From contig JAEZWR010000048.1 in the NCBI GenBank assembly GCA_023420115.1, positions 186,001 to 250,000 of the forward strand: DNA of 64,000 bases, in the 5' to 3' direction. The translations under genes and the position numbers were made by a program. Positions 26,098-35,634 of this stretch are shown one piece after another (the stretch's first letter is position 1; every line of letters begins with the position of its first letter). The stretch comes from Bacillota bacterium (GTDB taxonomy: Bacteria; Bacillota; Clostridia; Saccharofermentanales; Fastidiosipilaceae). The notes under the pieces are model-generated. The model searched no databases. It was not told the origin of the DNA and saw only the letters and a program-made list of their open reading frames with translations.

Positions 26098-27039
26098 ATG
26101 ATAGAAATAATCAATTTATCTAAAAATTATGGAAAAAAGAAGGCTCTAGATAATATATCATTCAAGATTAACAGTGGCGAAATCGTTGGTTTTTTGGGAC
26201 CTAATGGAGCTGGTAAGAGTACTACGATGAATATTATTACAGGGTATATATCATCAACATCAGGAAAAGTCTTAGTTAATAATCATGATATTATTGATGA
26301 GCCTGAGATTGTTAAAAAATCTATCGGTTATCTTCCAGAGCAACCCCCATTATATATGGATATGACTGTCGATGAATATTTGAACTTTGTTGCGGGTCTA
26401 AAGGGTGTAAAAAGAAAAGAAATTTCTGATGAAGTTTCAAGAGTTAAAAGGGTTGTAAAAATTGATTCTGTGTCGAAAAGATTAATAAGAAATCTATCCA
26501 AGGGATATAGGCAGAGAGTCGGAATCGCACAGGCTATACTTGGTAACTCTGAAGTATTAATTCTTGACGAACCTACTGTTGGACTTGATCCTAAACAAAT
26601 TATCGAAATTCGTGAATTGATTAGAGAACTTGGAAAGAAGCATACAGTAATTTTATCATCTCATATTCTTTCTGAAATTCAAGCTGTTTGTGACAGAGTA
26701 ATTATTATCAACGCTGGCAAGATTGTTGAGGATAAGACATTAAAAGAGTTAGAGACTAAGCTTCATAATAATCATTTATTTACAGTTAGTGTTGAAGCTG
26801 AACCGAATGAGTTAATTTCTGAATTTAGGAGAATTCCAAATGTTATCGACTGTCATTTGCTATCCACTAATAACAATATTAGTAAAGTTGAATTAACAGT
26901 CGGAGAGCATTTTGATACTAGGAATATTTTTTTCGCTATGGCAAATAAAAAATGGCCTATTGTCGAGCTAATTAATAAAGAAGCTAGCCTTGAGGATTTA
27001 TTTATCAAGTTAGTAAATACTAATGTATCAGAGATGTAA
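26098..27039 (+). CDS. ABC transporter ATP-binding protein, GldA-like
   Basis: Nucleotide-binding subunit of a multi-gene ABC-2 exporter. Walker A is GPNGAGKST at 34-42, the signature is LSKGYRQRVGIAQ, Walker B is ILDEPTVGLDP, and the H-loop reads LSSHILSE. The C-terminal 80 residues match the extra domain of GldA/NatA-type subunits. AAAGGA at 26082-26087 precedes the ATG. A TATAAT at 26057-26062 may be the -10 of the operon promoter, but the nearest -35 (TTCACA, 26031) is 20 bases away. The following three genes have gaps of only 39, 15 and 21 bases, so the four form one operon. Confidence 0.92.
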   Translation: MIEIINLSKNYGKKKALDNISFKINSGEIVGFLGPNGAGKSTTMNIITGYISSTSGKVLVNNHDIIDEPEIVKKSIGYLPEQPPLYMDMTVDEYLNFVAGLKGVKRKEISDEVSRVKRVVKIDSVSKRLIRNLSKGYRQRVGIAQAILGNSEVLILDEPTVGLDPKQIIEIRELIRELGKKHTVILSSHILSEIQAVCDRVIIINAGKIVEDKTLKELETKLHNNHLFTVSVEAEPNELISEFRRIPNVIDCHLLSTNNNISKVELTVGEHFDTRNIFFAMANKKWPIVELINKEASLEDLFIKLVNTNVSEM

Positions 27040-27078
27040 TAAGTAATATTAAAAGATTAGATTGAGAAGGTCTTGTAT

Positions 27079-27864
27079 ATGCAGCCTATGTTAGCAATAT
27101 TAAAACGAGAGATTTCGATGTACTTCAAGTCACCAATTGCTTATGTTCTACTAGCAATTTATACCTTTGTAAGCGGACTTGTTTTTTGTCTTTATTTATT
27201 TCAAGGATATGCTCTTATCACAAGTGAATTAGCATTCCTTCAAAGTTTATTTTTTATCATTATCCCACTAATGACTATGAAATCATTTAGTGAAGAGAAT
27301 AAGAATAAGACAGATCTTCTTCTTTTAACTTCACCTTGCAAAATAGGAGATATAGTTTTAGGGAAATATTTAGCTGCGGTATTTATGTTTTTGTGTATGA
27401 GTACAATTACTCTTGTTCACATCATTATTACGATGCTTCTTGGTGGAATTATTGATTTGCCAATTTTAGGTACTTATATAATTTATTTCTTAACAGCATT
27501 TGCATACATAGCCATTGGATTGTTCTGTTCATCTCTTACTGAGAATCAAATCATTGCTGGTATTGTTTCAATGTTAATATTTTTATTATTTTCTATTTAT
27601 TCGACTATATCGAATTTAATAGCGAATTTAATAGCATCTGCGGTTAATTCGTTTGATAGAATCTTCGGTTTAGTTCCAAGTAATGTAAAGGATTCTATTT
27701 CGACCAATGTTGCAAGTAGTTTAAATTGGCTTAATCCTTCAAATCGCTTAGCTGAATTTGGTAGAGGTATATTTACGATACCACCTATTATCTTTTTGTT
27801 TACATATTCAGCAATTTTTATATATTTTACTTGTAAAGTTTTGCAAAGACGTAGATGGAATTAG
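27079..27864 (+). CDS. ABC-2 type permease, GldF-like
   Basis: Membrane subunit of the exporter. The 261-residue protein has six hydrophobic segments and begins with LAILKREISMYFKSPIAYVLLAIY, the amphipathic entry helix typical of GldF/YhaP-type permeases, with MKSFSEENKNKTDLLLLTSP after the second segment as in this family. AGAAGG at 27065-27070 places the start at ATG 27079; a TTG at 27073 is too close to that site. It lies between the ATPase and GldG-like genes of the operon. Confidence 0.88.
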   Translation: MQPMLAILKREISMYFKSPIAYVLLAIYTFVSGLVFCLYLFQGYALITSELAFLQSLFFIIIPLMTMKSFSEENKNKTDLLLLTSPCKIGDIVLGKYLAAVFMFLCMSTITLVHIIITMLLGGIIDLPILGTYIIYFLTAFAYIAIGLFCSSLTENQIIAGIVSMLIFLLFSIYSTISNLIANLIASAVNSFDRIFGLVPSNVKDSISTNVASSLNWLNPSNRLAEFGRGIFTIPPIIFLFTYSAIFIYFTCKVLQRRRWN

Positions 27865-27879
27865 TTTGAGGAGAGATAT

Positions 27880-29481
27880 ATGAAGAAAGATTTAGAAAAT
27901 AAAATTGAAGTAAACTCAACAGAAGCTACGTCAAATAATACTGAAAATAAGAAAAATAATTTTGTAGCATCAATAGAGGCTGCTCATAAGAAGAGTATGA
28001 AAAATAAAAAGGATAAGCGTAATTTGAAGTTCAAACGTGCTAGTTTTGTGACTGGGGCACTTGTTCTTTTATTAGCGATCGTTATTAATCTGATGGCAGA
28101 TAGTCTATTAAAAGATAGATTTAGATTTGATTTTACATCAAATAAACTTATGACACTCAGTGAAGAAACAACGAATTTGTTATTGGATCTTAAACATGAA
28201 ATTGAGATTATTGCACTTTCTAAAGAAGATTCTTTTTTGCAAAATACTAGTGTTAGTTTCGTTTCAGAATTATTAAAAGAATATCAGAATAAATCAAATG
28301 GAAAATTAAGCATAAAGTATATCGATCCTGTTTCTGATCCTCAGATAATAAAGACGCTTGACCCAGACAATGTAAAAAATATTAAGCAATCGGACATTGC
28401 AGTTTATTCGCCTGAGACGAAAAAGGTTAAAATTTTGGATCCTGCCACTTTTATTAATCAGCAAATGGACCAAAGGACATATCAAGCGTATATAAGTGGA
28501 TATAGTGCTGAGGCTGGAATTTCTGGAGCAGTTCAGTTTGTTGATTCTGAAGAAAGTTTAAAAGTCTATTTTAGCCAAGGACACAAAGAAGATGATAGGA
28601 ACGAGAAGTATAAAATATTAGCACAGTTACTCGATAATAATAATTTTCTTATGGAAGACCTTCCTTCAAAACAAATTGACGAGATCCCAGAAGATGCCAA
28701 TATTTTATTTATGCTTAATCCAAAGGCAGATATAAGTGAAAAGGAAAGTAAAAATCTAGAAGCATATATAAAAAGAGGTGGGTCTCTTTTTGTAGTTGCT
28801 GATTTTTCGGATTCTGACTATGTAAATCTTAATAGTGTTCTTAAAGAGTTTAATATTGCAATTAGTAATGATAGAGTTCTAGAGAATAATAATGCTCTAC
28901 GTTTGGCAGGCGATCAATATAGTTTCCTTGCAGATGAGCCACAAAGTCCTTTGAATCAAGCGGCTTTGACATCTTCTACATTGGTAAGTTATTCAAGAAA
29001 AATTGGAGATGCTTTGAACGGTAAAGAGTGGATTAAACTTTCTACTTTATTACAGAGTTCGGCTGATGCAAGTATTGAAGAGAAGGGTCAAAGTGAAAAA
29101 GCTTCAGAAAAAGGTGTACAGACAATAGGGCTTGCATCAGAGAACAGTGGTTTTATTGGAGCTAAAAATAGCAATGGAGAGACAGTAAATCAGAGTAGTA
29201 GAGCGATAGTATTTGGTAGTTCATTGATGTTTAGTGATACTGTTCTTATCAATTTTATGCAACAAACTAATAATTTAAGCTTGCTTAATAGTTCTCTACT
29301 TTGGTTGGGAAGAAGTGAGACTCAGTCGATGATGATTAGACCAGTAACACCAGTAAGTTATGCAATTTCTGCATCCAATTATTCATTAGTTCCATATATA
29401 TCAATTATCTTGATTGCAGTGTTGCCTTTGATTTTTGTTGTACTAGCTGTGTTTGTTTACAGAAAAAGAAAAAATCTTTAA
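27880..29481 (+). CDS. GldG-like ABC transporter auxiliary protein
   Basis: Membrane-anchored extracytoplasmic subunit of a Gld-type ABC system (PF09822-like). The 533 residues comprise a charged cytoplasmic N-terminus of about 60 residues, a membrane segment at about 61-75, the family hallmark FDFTSNKLMTLSEETTNLL, a large outside domain with a GTase-like fold, and a C-terminal membrane segment near 505-528 ending in basic residues. In Bacteroidota GldG functions in gliding, but in Clostridia the same modules are general exporters of unknown cargo. The gene is preceded by GAGGAGA and follows the permease after 15 bases. Confidence 0.85.
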   Translation: MKKDLENKIEVNSTEATSNNTENKKNNFVASIEAAHKKSMKNKKDKRNLKFKRASFVTGALVLLLAIVINLMADSLLKDRFRFDFTSNKLMTLSEETTNLLLDLKHEIEIIALSKEDSFLQNTSVSFVSELLKEYQNKSNGKLSIKYIDPVSDPQIIKTLDPDNVKNIKQSDIAVYSPETKKVKILDPATFINQQMDQRTYQAYISGYSAEAGISGAVQFVDSEESLKVYFSQGHKEDDRNEKYKILAQLLDNNNFLMEDLPSKQIDEIPEDANILFMLNPKADISEKESKNLEAYIKRGGSLFVVADFSDSDYVNLNSVLKEFNIAISNDRVLENNNALRLAGDQYSFLADEPQSPLNQAALTSSTLVSYSRKIGDALNGKEWIKLSTLLQSSADASIEEKGQSEKASEKGVQTIGLASENSGFIGAKNSNGETVNQSSRAIVFGSSLMFSDTVLINFMQQTNNLSLLNSSLLWLGRSETQSMMIRPVTPVSYAISASNYSLVPYISIILIAVLPLIFVVLAVFVYRKRKNL

Positions 29482-29502
29482 TTAAATACGTGGTAAATAT
29501 AA

Positions 29503-31233
29503 ATGAAGAAGTCGTTAAGAAATATAATCCTTTTATCTTCTTTGCTGCTAGTTTTGGTCTTAGTTTTTTATTTTAGTTCACAAAGAAATGATAAAAGTAA
29601 ATTAGAGAGCGAAAATAGTAAAGAAACTGAACAAATAGAAAATAAGAGTAAGAAGCTTCTCGATCTAACTAAGGAAGAAATTGATAAAATTGAATTACAT
29701 AATTCTAATGGGAATTTTGTATTTGTTGTGGATGACAATATTGATAAGAATAATTCGGCAGAAATAGAAAAAGAGTCAAGTTTAGAGAGTATAGAATCCA
29801 CAAGCGTAAGTGAAGTCAGTAGTCAGAGTGAAGCTACTGCGGAGTTAAATGATAATATTGATAAGCCCACAAATAGCGAGAGCCAAGATACACAAGAGAC
29901 TAAAGGGATAATAAAAAATAAAGAATTTTCTCTTAATGAGCCTAAGCTTGAGCATATTTCAAAAGTAAAAATTAATAGTATTGTTGATTCTTTAGTAAAT
30001 TTGAAGATTGTAGAGAATTTAGGTTCTAAAGACAATTTAAATGATTATGGCTTGGATAAAAAATCTAAATTTATCGAGTTATTAGTTAATTCTGGTAATA
30101 GATATAAAGTAATTATAGGAGATAAGGTTCCAAGTATTTCAGGACAGTATTATGCAATGCTCGAAGGAGATAGTGTTGTTTATACTGTCAATCTTGTTGA
30201 TACTGCTCTTGAATTCACAAATTTTGATTTACTTGATCCAAGTATCTTTGATTTTGATGTAAAGGCTGTAAAAAACTTTACTTTCTATCGAAAGCTTGAT
30301 GATGTGAATATGACTTTTGTATCAGTTTCGGATAATGAACGGGGAGATAATGCCTCTGAAGAAGAAACAAATGAGTCGAAGCCAACACAAGATAATACGC
30401 AATATACATTATGGAATGTTATAAGTCCTATAGACCATGAAGCAGATAGTGATAAGATTAATGAGCTTTTGAATGATATTTCTTTGATGTATGCGGAAGC
30501 TTTTGAAATATATGAACCTACAGATAAAGAACTCAAAGATTATCAAGTCGATGACAATGCTGATTTTATTTTTACTTTCTCTAACGGAGACAGTAAAGAA
30601 AGCTTGTACATTGGAAAGTCAAGTGGAGATGGAAAAAGATATGCGTATTCAACTAGTCGTAATACAATATTTAAACTATCTGAGAGCAAATTTAGCAAAT
30701 TCGGTCTGGATAAGCTAGATTTAATTAACAAGTTTGCGTTGTTACAAAATATTACTGATGTAAAGACGATTGATTTTAAATTAGATAAAGAAGAAGCTCA
30801 CTTTGAAATCTCTATTCCTGAAAATAAGGATAATAAGTTGAGTAATAATGAAGTTGAAGAGCAAAGTACGTTTACATTGAATGGCAAAAATGTAAATGCA
30901 AAAGATGAGAATTCCAAAAATTATTTTAAGACTTTTTATAGAAGCTTGATTTCAATAATGGTAAGTGACTTCGATGATGAAAATGAACCAAATTTAAATA
31001 GTGAGAGCGCGCTTAAAATTACATATGAATTAAAAGATGGTAATACAAGTGTACTTGAATTGTTTAGAAGAGATGAGAAATCATACTTTATTGTATTAGA
31101 TGGTAAGTATACTAATATGTATGCTGATTCATCAGTAATAAATAATGATAACGAAGCAGAGCCTGGTATTTTGAAATCTTATAATAAGATGCTTGAATTT
31201 TTAAAGGTGAGTACTGCTAATGACTTGAAGTAG
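29503..31233 (+). CDS. DUF4340 domain membrane-anchored protein
   Basis: Fourth gene of the ABC operon. One N-terminal membrane segment (about 7-24) anchors a 550-residue outside domain. Repeated units with KIELHNSNGNF, LKIVENLGSKDNLNDYGLD and YKVIIGDKVPSISGQYYAML match DUF4340, which is found next to GldFG-type ABC genes. Residues about 85-125 and 265-300 are low-complexity Ser/Glu/Asn linkers. The exact job is unknown; the gene order implies it helps the exporter on the outer face. Terminator hairpin at 31326. Confidence 0.84.
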   Translation: MKKSLRNIILLSSLLLVLVLVFYFSSQRNDKSKLESENSKETEQIENKSKKLLDLTKEEIDKIELHNSNGNFVFVVDDNIDKNNSAEIEKESSLESIESTSVSEVSSQSEATAELNDNIDKPTNSESQDTQETKGIIKNKEFSLNEPKLEHISKVKINSIVDSLVNLKIVENLGSKDNLNDYGLDKKSKFIELLVNSGNRYKVIIGDKVPSISGQYYAMLEGDSVVYTVNLVDTALEFTNFDLLDPSIFDFDVKAVKNFTFYRKLDDVNMTFVSVSDNERGDNASEEETNESKPTQDNTQYTLWNVISPIDHEADSDKINELLNDISLMYAEAFEIYEPTDKELKDYQVDDNADFIFTFSNGDSKESLYIGKSSGDGKRYAYSTSRNTIFKLSESKFSKFGLDKLDLINKFALLQNITDVKTIDFKLDKEEAHFEISIPENKDNKLSNNEVEEQSTFTLNGKNVNAKDENSKNYFKTFYRSLISIMVSDFDDENEPNLNSESALKITYELKDGNTSVLELFRRDEKSYFIVLDGKYTNMYADSSVINNDNEAEPGILKSYNKMLEFLKVSTANDLK

Positions 31234-31325
31234 TATCAGTTTATTATGTATATCTCCAGATTGCGTAGAACTTTGTCTATGAGATATTGAGTCAAATTAT
31301 ATAATCAAAAATTACATCTCTTAAC

Positions 31326-31366
31326 AAAGATAGGTGGTGACTGAGTATTGCCACCTTTCTTTGCTT
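31326..31366 (+). terminator. terminator of the ABC exporter operon
   Basis: A 12-bp stem with one mismatch (31326-31337 with 31351-31362) and a 13-base loop; the U-tract is weak. Confidence 0.62.
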
Positions 31367-31417
31367 GTTACTGAATTATAAAAAAGTAAAAGATAGGACA
31401 AGACCACAAAAAGGGGC

Positions 31418-31508
31418 GTTAACTTTAAAAGTTAACACTTCTTATACTAAAAAATCTAAATTATTGAATTTATTATAAATCCAATAATTTAGATTTATAA
31501 ATTTTTTT
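31418..31508. repeat. two further inverted repeats in the 349-base gap before the DUF5711 gene
   Basis: The gap 31234-31582 holds no gene. After the operon terminator there is an 8-bp inverted repeat GTTAACTT/AAGTTAAC (31418-31425 with 31429-31436), then a perfect 15-bp stem (31452-31466 with 31482-31496) whose loop can pair further, followed by seven T residues at 31502-31508. The second could be a terminator. A TATAAT at 31542-31547 without a clear -35 may start the next transcript. Confidence 0.6.
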
Positions 31509-31582
31509 ATAATAATGAAAAAACGTAATCGTACTTTGTATTATAATTATACGACTAAAGATAATTGGGGACACAATAATCC

Positions 31583-32848
31583 ATGCTTAATAAAAAGAAC
31601 GATAAAGGTCAAGCAAAAGTAAGGCTTGCAGATGATCCTGATAAAAGAATAATTAACAAAGACAAAATAAATAATTCATTACCTAAGAATAATATTCTTG
31701 AAAAGAATTTTTTAGTGAATATTAGTAAAAAAACTAAATCATTATTTTACCTATCTATATTAGCCTTCTTTTTATTCTTAATAGTATTTGTATGGTTACT
31801 TGTTCGTGGGAGAAATCAGACTAATACCATCAGAGTTTCAGAACTGAATCAAGCTAGTATAGGCTTCACATTGACTGGCTCTGAAGGAGAATCAATTTTC
31901 CCAATTGATTCTAATAATTTGATTCGTCTAAGTACAGGTCAAGTTAGTATACTTGATATTAATGGACAAGAAAAAACTACTATTTCGATTGACTGCGATA
32001 ATCCAATGGTCGTAAAGAACAAGCATTATATTCTGATCTTTGATTTAAATGGTAAATCATATTATCTTTTCGATACAAAAGGTCTTATATATCAAGGAAG
32101 CACAAATGAAGGAATTGGCTTCGCCAATATTTCTGATGAAGGTCATGTTGCACTTGTTTTAAATCAATCAAATACAAGGGGGATTCTTCGCGTAATTGAT
32201 CCTGAGGGGATACATCTTTTTGATTATGAAGTGAGAGAACGTAGAGACTCTGGTTATATTTTATCTGCTAAGTTTTCAGCGGATGGTCAGTATATAGATG
32301 TTAGCATGTTAAATACTGATGGAGTTGAACCCTTTCCTATTATTTATCGCTTCGATCTTCTAGCAAGTAAAGTTGCTAATATTTATATATGTGATACAAA
32401 TGAAGCTCTTAGTCTAATACCTTATAGCTCTTCAACTGAACTCATAATTGCGGGAAATAGAAATATATATAGACTTAATGGCGAAAAAGTTAGTCAATGG
32501 ATTAATTTTGCAGATATAAAAGAAGTTTTGGCCAACGACAGAGGGATTTGTGTTTTGGCATCTGATTCAGTAAAGGGTGAGGCAAGGCTAGTATTTCAGG
32601 AGTTTAATCAGGATATTGGCAATATTAATAATGAGGAATTAAAAGGAGTTGCGGTTGGAGCTACCCCTAAACTTATGGATATTTCAGATAACTATGCTTT
32701 GGTAGCAGATAATACAGTTTGTTATAAGATTAATTTAAAAGATTTATCTGTCAGATCTAACGATTTAGGTTCAGAGATTATATCGTTGACACTTGACTCA
32801 AAAGATATGGTTACAGCTGTAACTAAGGATCGCGTTCAGGTTTTCTAA
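31583..32848 (+). CDS. DUF5711-type membrane-anchored beta-propeller protein
   Basis: Of unknown function. The 421-residue protein has a basic cytoplasmic N-terminus, one membrane segment at about 54-72 (LFYLSILAFFLFLIVFVWLL), and an outside domain of about 340 residues built from repeated four-strand blades such as YILIFDLNGKSYYLFDTKG and ARLVFQEFNQD, which suggests a propeller. This layout is that of clostridial DUF5711 proteins. GGGGA at 31567-31571 is the ribosome binding site. The next gene starts one base after its stop. Confidence 0.72.
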   Translation: MLNKKNDKGQAKVRLADDPDKRIINKDKINNSLPKNNILEKNFLVNISKKTKSLFYLSILAFFLFLIVFVWLLVRGRNQTNTIRVSELNQASIGFTLTGSEGESIFPIDSNNLIRLSTGQVSILDINGQEKTTISIDCDNPMVVKNKHYILIFDLNGKSYYLFDTKGLIYQGSTNEGIGFANISDEGHVALVLNQSNTRGILRVIDPEGIHLFDYEVRERRDSGYILSAKFSADGQYIDVSMLNTDGVEPFPIIYRFDLLASKVANIYICDTNEALSLIPYSSSTELIIAGNRNIYRLNGEKVSQWINFADIKEVLANDRGICVLASDSVKGEARLVFQEFNQDIGNINNEELKGVAVGATPKLMDISDNYALVADNTVCYKINLKDLSVRSNDLGSEIISLTLDSKDMVTAVTKDRVQVF

Positions 32849-32849
32849 T

Positions 32850-33563
32850 ATGGAATTGGAATTTAAATTTAAGAGTGTGCCTTGCTTTGGTAAAAAGGTA
32901 CTATGTGCTAGGCTCAAGGAGTTCGATAAAGAACTTGTTTTATCTGAACTTGAATCAATTCAGATGAAATCTAAGTATTATTATGATGACCATAATATTA
33001 TGAAGTCTGCTGGAATTACGCTTCGTATTAGAGAAGAAAATTCCAAGTGGATTTTTAATATAAAAGAAAAAATATATTCCAAGGAAGCTGAGTTTAAGAG
33101 GTATGAAATTGAGTTTGAACTTGCTCTTGGGGAAGTAGAGCAGATTGTAGATAATAATGATGTGATAGAAATTGATGAATTAGAGAAGATCTATGATTAT
33201 CATCTAGCATCATTATTGTCGGATAACAATGTTGCTTTAGATTATGAGAAATATTCTGAGTATAATAGATTGAGTAGAGATTTTAAATCGCTTATTTCTT
33301 CAATAAGAATAAATAATGCCAAAGTAAGTATTGCTGCTACTTGTAACTTTGTTAGAGATAGAATTTTAATTAAAAATAAAAGTTTCTGTATAGAACTGGC
33401 ATTTGACAAAGGAGTTTTGGGTAGAGATGTATTACTTGATGAGATTGAATTTGAAATAAAGTCAGGAGATATCTTGTCAGCGACTGAATTTATTAATGAC
33501 TTTGCTAAGAAGCTAAGTTTGATTCCAGAAGAAAAATCTAAATTTGAAAGATCTAGTGTATGA
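32850..33563 (+). CDS. CYTH-family triphosphate tunnel metalloenzyme
   Basis: Likely hydrolase or cyclase acting on a triphosphate group (tripolyphosphate, thiamine triphosphate or a nucleotide). The N-terminal ExExK signature is Glu2, Glu4 and Lys6. The rest of the tunnel is recognisable: YYYDDHNIMKSAGITLRIRE with Arg59 and Arg61, Lys72 and Lys74 in FNIKEK, Arg84 with Glu86 and Glu88, a later conserved Arg, Asp in ELAFDKG, and the closing LDEIEFEIKSGD. The 237 residues are usual for a single-domain CYTH protein. It is spaced one base from the DUF5711 gene and overlaps the next gene by ATGA. The substrate cannot be told. Confidence 0.85.
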   Translation: MELEFKFKSVPCFGKKVLCARLKEFDKELVLSELESIQMKSKYYYDDHNIMKSAGITLRIREENSKWIFNIKEKIYSKEAEFKRYEIEFELALGEVEQIVDNNDVIEIDELEKIYDYHLASLLSDNNVALDYEKYSEYNRLSRDFKSLISSIRINNAKVSIAATCNFVRDRILIKNKSFCIELAFDKGVLGRDVLLDEIEFEIKSGDILSATEFINDFAKKLSLIPEEKSKFERSSV

Positions 33564-35527
33564 TTGATATGCCCGCACAGAATAAGTATAAAAATTCAAA
33601 AATATTAAAAAATGCTTCGAAAAAAGTTACTAAGCATGACAAATATAATAATGGAAAAGATAATGGTGACTTGTTATTAAAATTAGTTGATAAAGCTAGC
33701 TTTGATAACAAGTTTTTGCATTATGACATTGTGATAATTGGTGGTGGAATATCAGGTATATATACAGCTCTTCTTCTTGATAGATTAATAAAAGATAGGG
33801 ATTTAAACATAAGAGTTTTGGTGATAGAACAAAATGAAATTTTATTAAAGAAAATACCAGCTACAGGAAATGGAAGAGCAAATGTTGGAAATTTGTTATG
33901 TTCATCAGAAACTTATTATACACTTGCCAATAGAGATGAAAATATAATAAGAAAGTTTCTTGCTCAAGAAAAAGATGCTTCTTGTTTAAAGTCCTTTTTG
34001 AGAGAGAAGGATATCTTTTTACGTGAGGAGAATTATAGACTTTATCCAAGTCATCTGCGGGCGGAAGCTTTTCGGGAAACCTTAATTGATTTAATAAATA
34101 GAAGCGAAATCGATTATATTTGCTGCTGTAAATGTAAAGATGTATTGATAAGTAGAGAGACTAAAATTACTGATTTGCATGATCAAAATAGAAGCAGAAA
34201 TGTTAATATACCTAAACAGTTTAAAAAATATAAGTTAAGATTACATATAAATAAGGATAAATATAATAACAAAATATCGGAGAGAAATAATAAAAAACTA
34301 TATGGACAAAATGATCTAAGTTATCAATTAATTAATTGTGAAGCAGAATATATTATTTTTGCTAGTGGAGGGATACACAGTCCTCAGTTTGGACAAGCTG
34401 AAGATAGTAATAAGATTTTAGATAAGTTAGCAAATAAAAAAAATCCTAGACTTCCTGCCCTTACTTCGATTGAAGTTTTAAATAAGAGCTATTTTCAAAT
34501 AATAAGTGGACAGAGAATGCAAATTATGGGAACCTTGTATGATTTAAGTAGGAAAATTAAGATCCCTTCATATGGAGAGTTTCAATTTACCACTTATGGT
34601 CTTTCAGGTATTCCAACAATGGATCTTTCCGGTCTTCGTATGGCTGATAGCCAAAATCCATATTTACTTCAAATGACAGAAGAAGACAAACGTAAATTAG
34701 AATTGATGGAATTAGTATATTCTCCTATCTTTAAAGATACTCAGTCTAGGCAAATTATTTGTTTGGATCTTCTCAGTAATATTAGCCTGAGAAATATTGC
34801 CAAGGGAAGTAATTTATACTTTGGAAATAATATACTTGAATTACAAAAGTCAGCTACTAATATTAAAGAAGAAAAAGACTTAATTGATGTCTTGATTTCG
34901 AGAGCTAGTAAACTCTTAACGAAAAATAAAGTAGATTTATCTGAGAATAAAAAAAGAAATATAGAGAATAATGAAATCCTCTTGACAAGTATATCTAAAC
35001 AAATGATAAGCAAGATCTTGTTGCCATTTTTTGATAAGAAAATTATAAATTACATTGTTTCAATTATTGGTCAATATACTTTAGATACAAATAAGATTTT
35101 TAGCTTTGATAGAAAAATTAAGACTACAAATATAGAAATGTTTAGAGAGATGATTTGTAAATTAGAAGAGTCAGGTCTGAGCAAAAATGAGAGAGTTGAT
35201 ATCTTATATATTTATTTTATCTTGAAAAATATTCCATTTTTTCTCGCTGATAAAAATAGAAAAGAGCAGGCGCAGATAACTGCAGGGGGAGTTTGTTTGT
35301 CAGAAATTGATGAACAGAGTTTATCGCTAAAGAGTGACCATAATATATATCTTGTGGGAGAGAGTTTGGATATTAATGGTTGCTGTGGTGGTTTTAATCT
35401 TCATTTTGCTTATTTGTCAGCAAAAGCAGTTACAGAAAGACTAGGAGTTAAATTAATAGAATACAGTGAGCAAGATTGCATAAAAATAAATAAACATTCA
35501 ATGATATGCAATCGTAATAATGACTAA
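33560..35527 (+). CDS. HI0933-family FAD-dependent oxidoreductase, enlarged
   Basis: Flavoprotein of the HI0933/BaiN family. The FAD-binding GGGISG is at 61-66, followed by the family block KKIPATGNGRANVGN (normally GGGRCN), and the C-terminal block ITAGGVCLSEID...VGESLDINGCCGGFNLHFA. At 655 residues it is far longer than the usual 400-430. The surplus is a 54-residue basic N-terminal tail and Lys/Asn-rich insertions at about 195-265 and 420-530. Its ATG overlaps the stop of the CYTH gene (ATGA), which suggests translational coupling. The physiological substrate of this family is mostly unknown. Confidence 0.82.
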   Translation: MIDMPAQNKYKNSKILKNASKKVTKHDKYNNGKDNGDLLLKLVDKASFDNKFLHYDIVIIGGGISGIYTALLLDRLIKDRDLNIRVLVIEQNEILLKKIPATGNGRANVGNLLCSSETYYTLANRDENIIRKFLAQEKDASCLKSFLREKDIFLREENYRLYPSHLRAEAFRETLIDLINRSEIDYICCCKCKDVLISRETKITDLHDQNRSRNVNIPKQFKKYKLRLHINKDKYNNKISERNNKKLYGQNDLSYQLINCEAEYIIFASGGIHSPQFGQAEDSNKILDKLANKKNPRLPALTSIEVLNKSYFQIISGQRMQIMGTLYDLSRKIKIPSYGEFQFTTYGLSGIPTMDLSGLRMADSQNPYLLQMTEEDKRKLELMELVYSPIFKDTQSRQIICLDLLSNISLRNIAKGSNLYFGNNILELQKSATNIKEEKDLIDVLISRASKLLTKNKVDLSENKKRNIENNEILLTSISKQMISKILLPFFDKKIINYIVSIIGQYTLDTNKIFSFDRKIKTTNIEMFREMICKLEESGLSKNERVDILYIYFILKNIPFFLADKNRKEQAQITAGGVCLSEIDEQSLSLKSDHNIYLVGESLDINGCCGGFNLHFAYLSAKAVTERLGVKLIEYSEQDCIKINKHSMICNRNND

Positions 35528-35634
35528 TATCTTGTAATAAAAGAATAATATAGAAATTGTAGTATATGTTTCATCAACTTGTAATAATATATAGTGTTAA
35601 CATTAGAAAATTTAATGTATATTTATTAGCAGCG

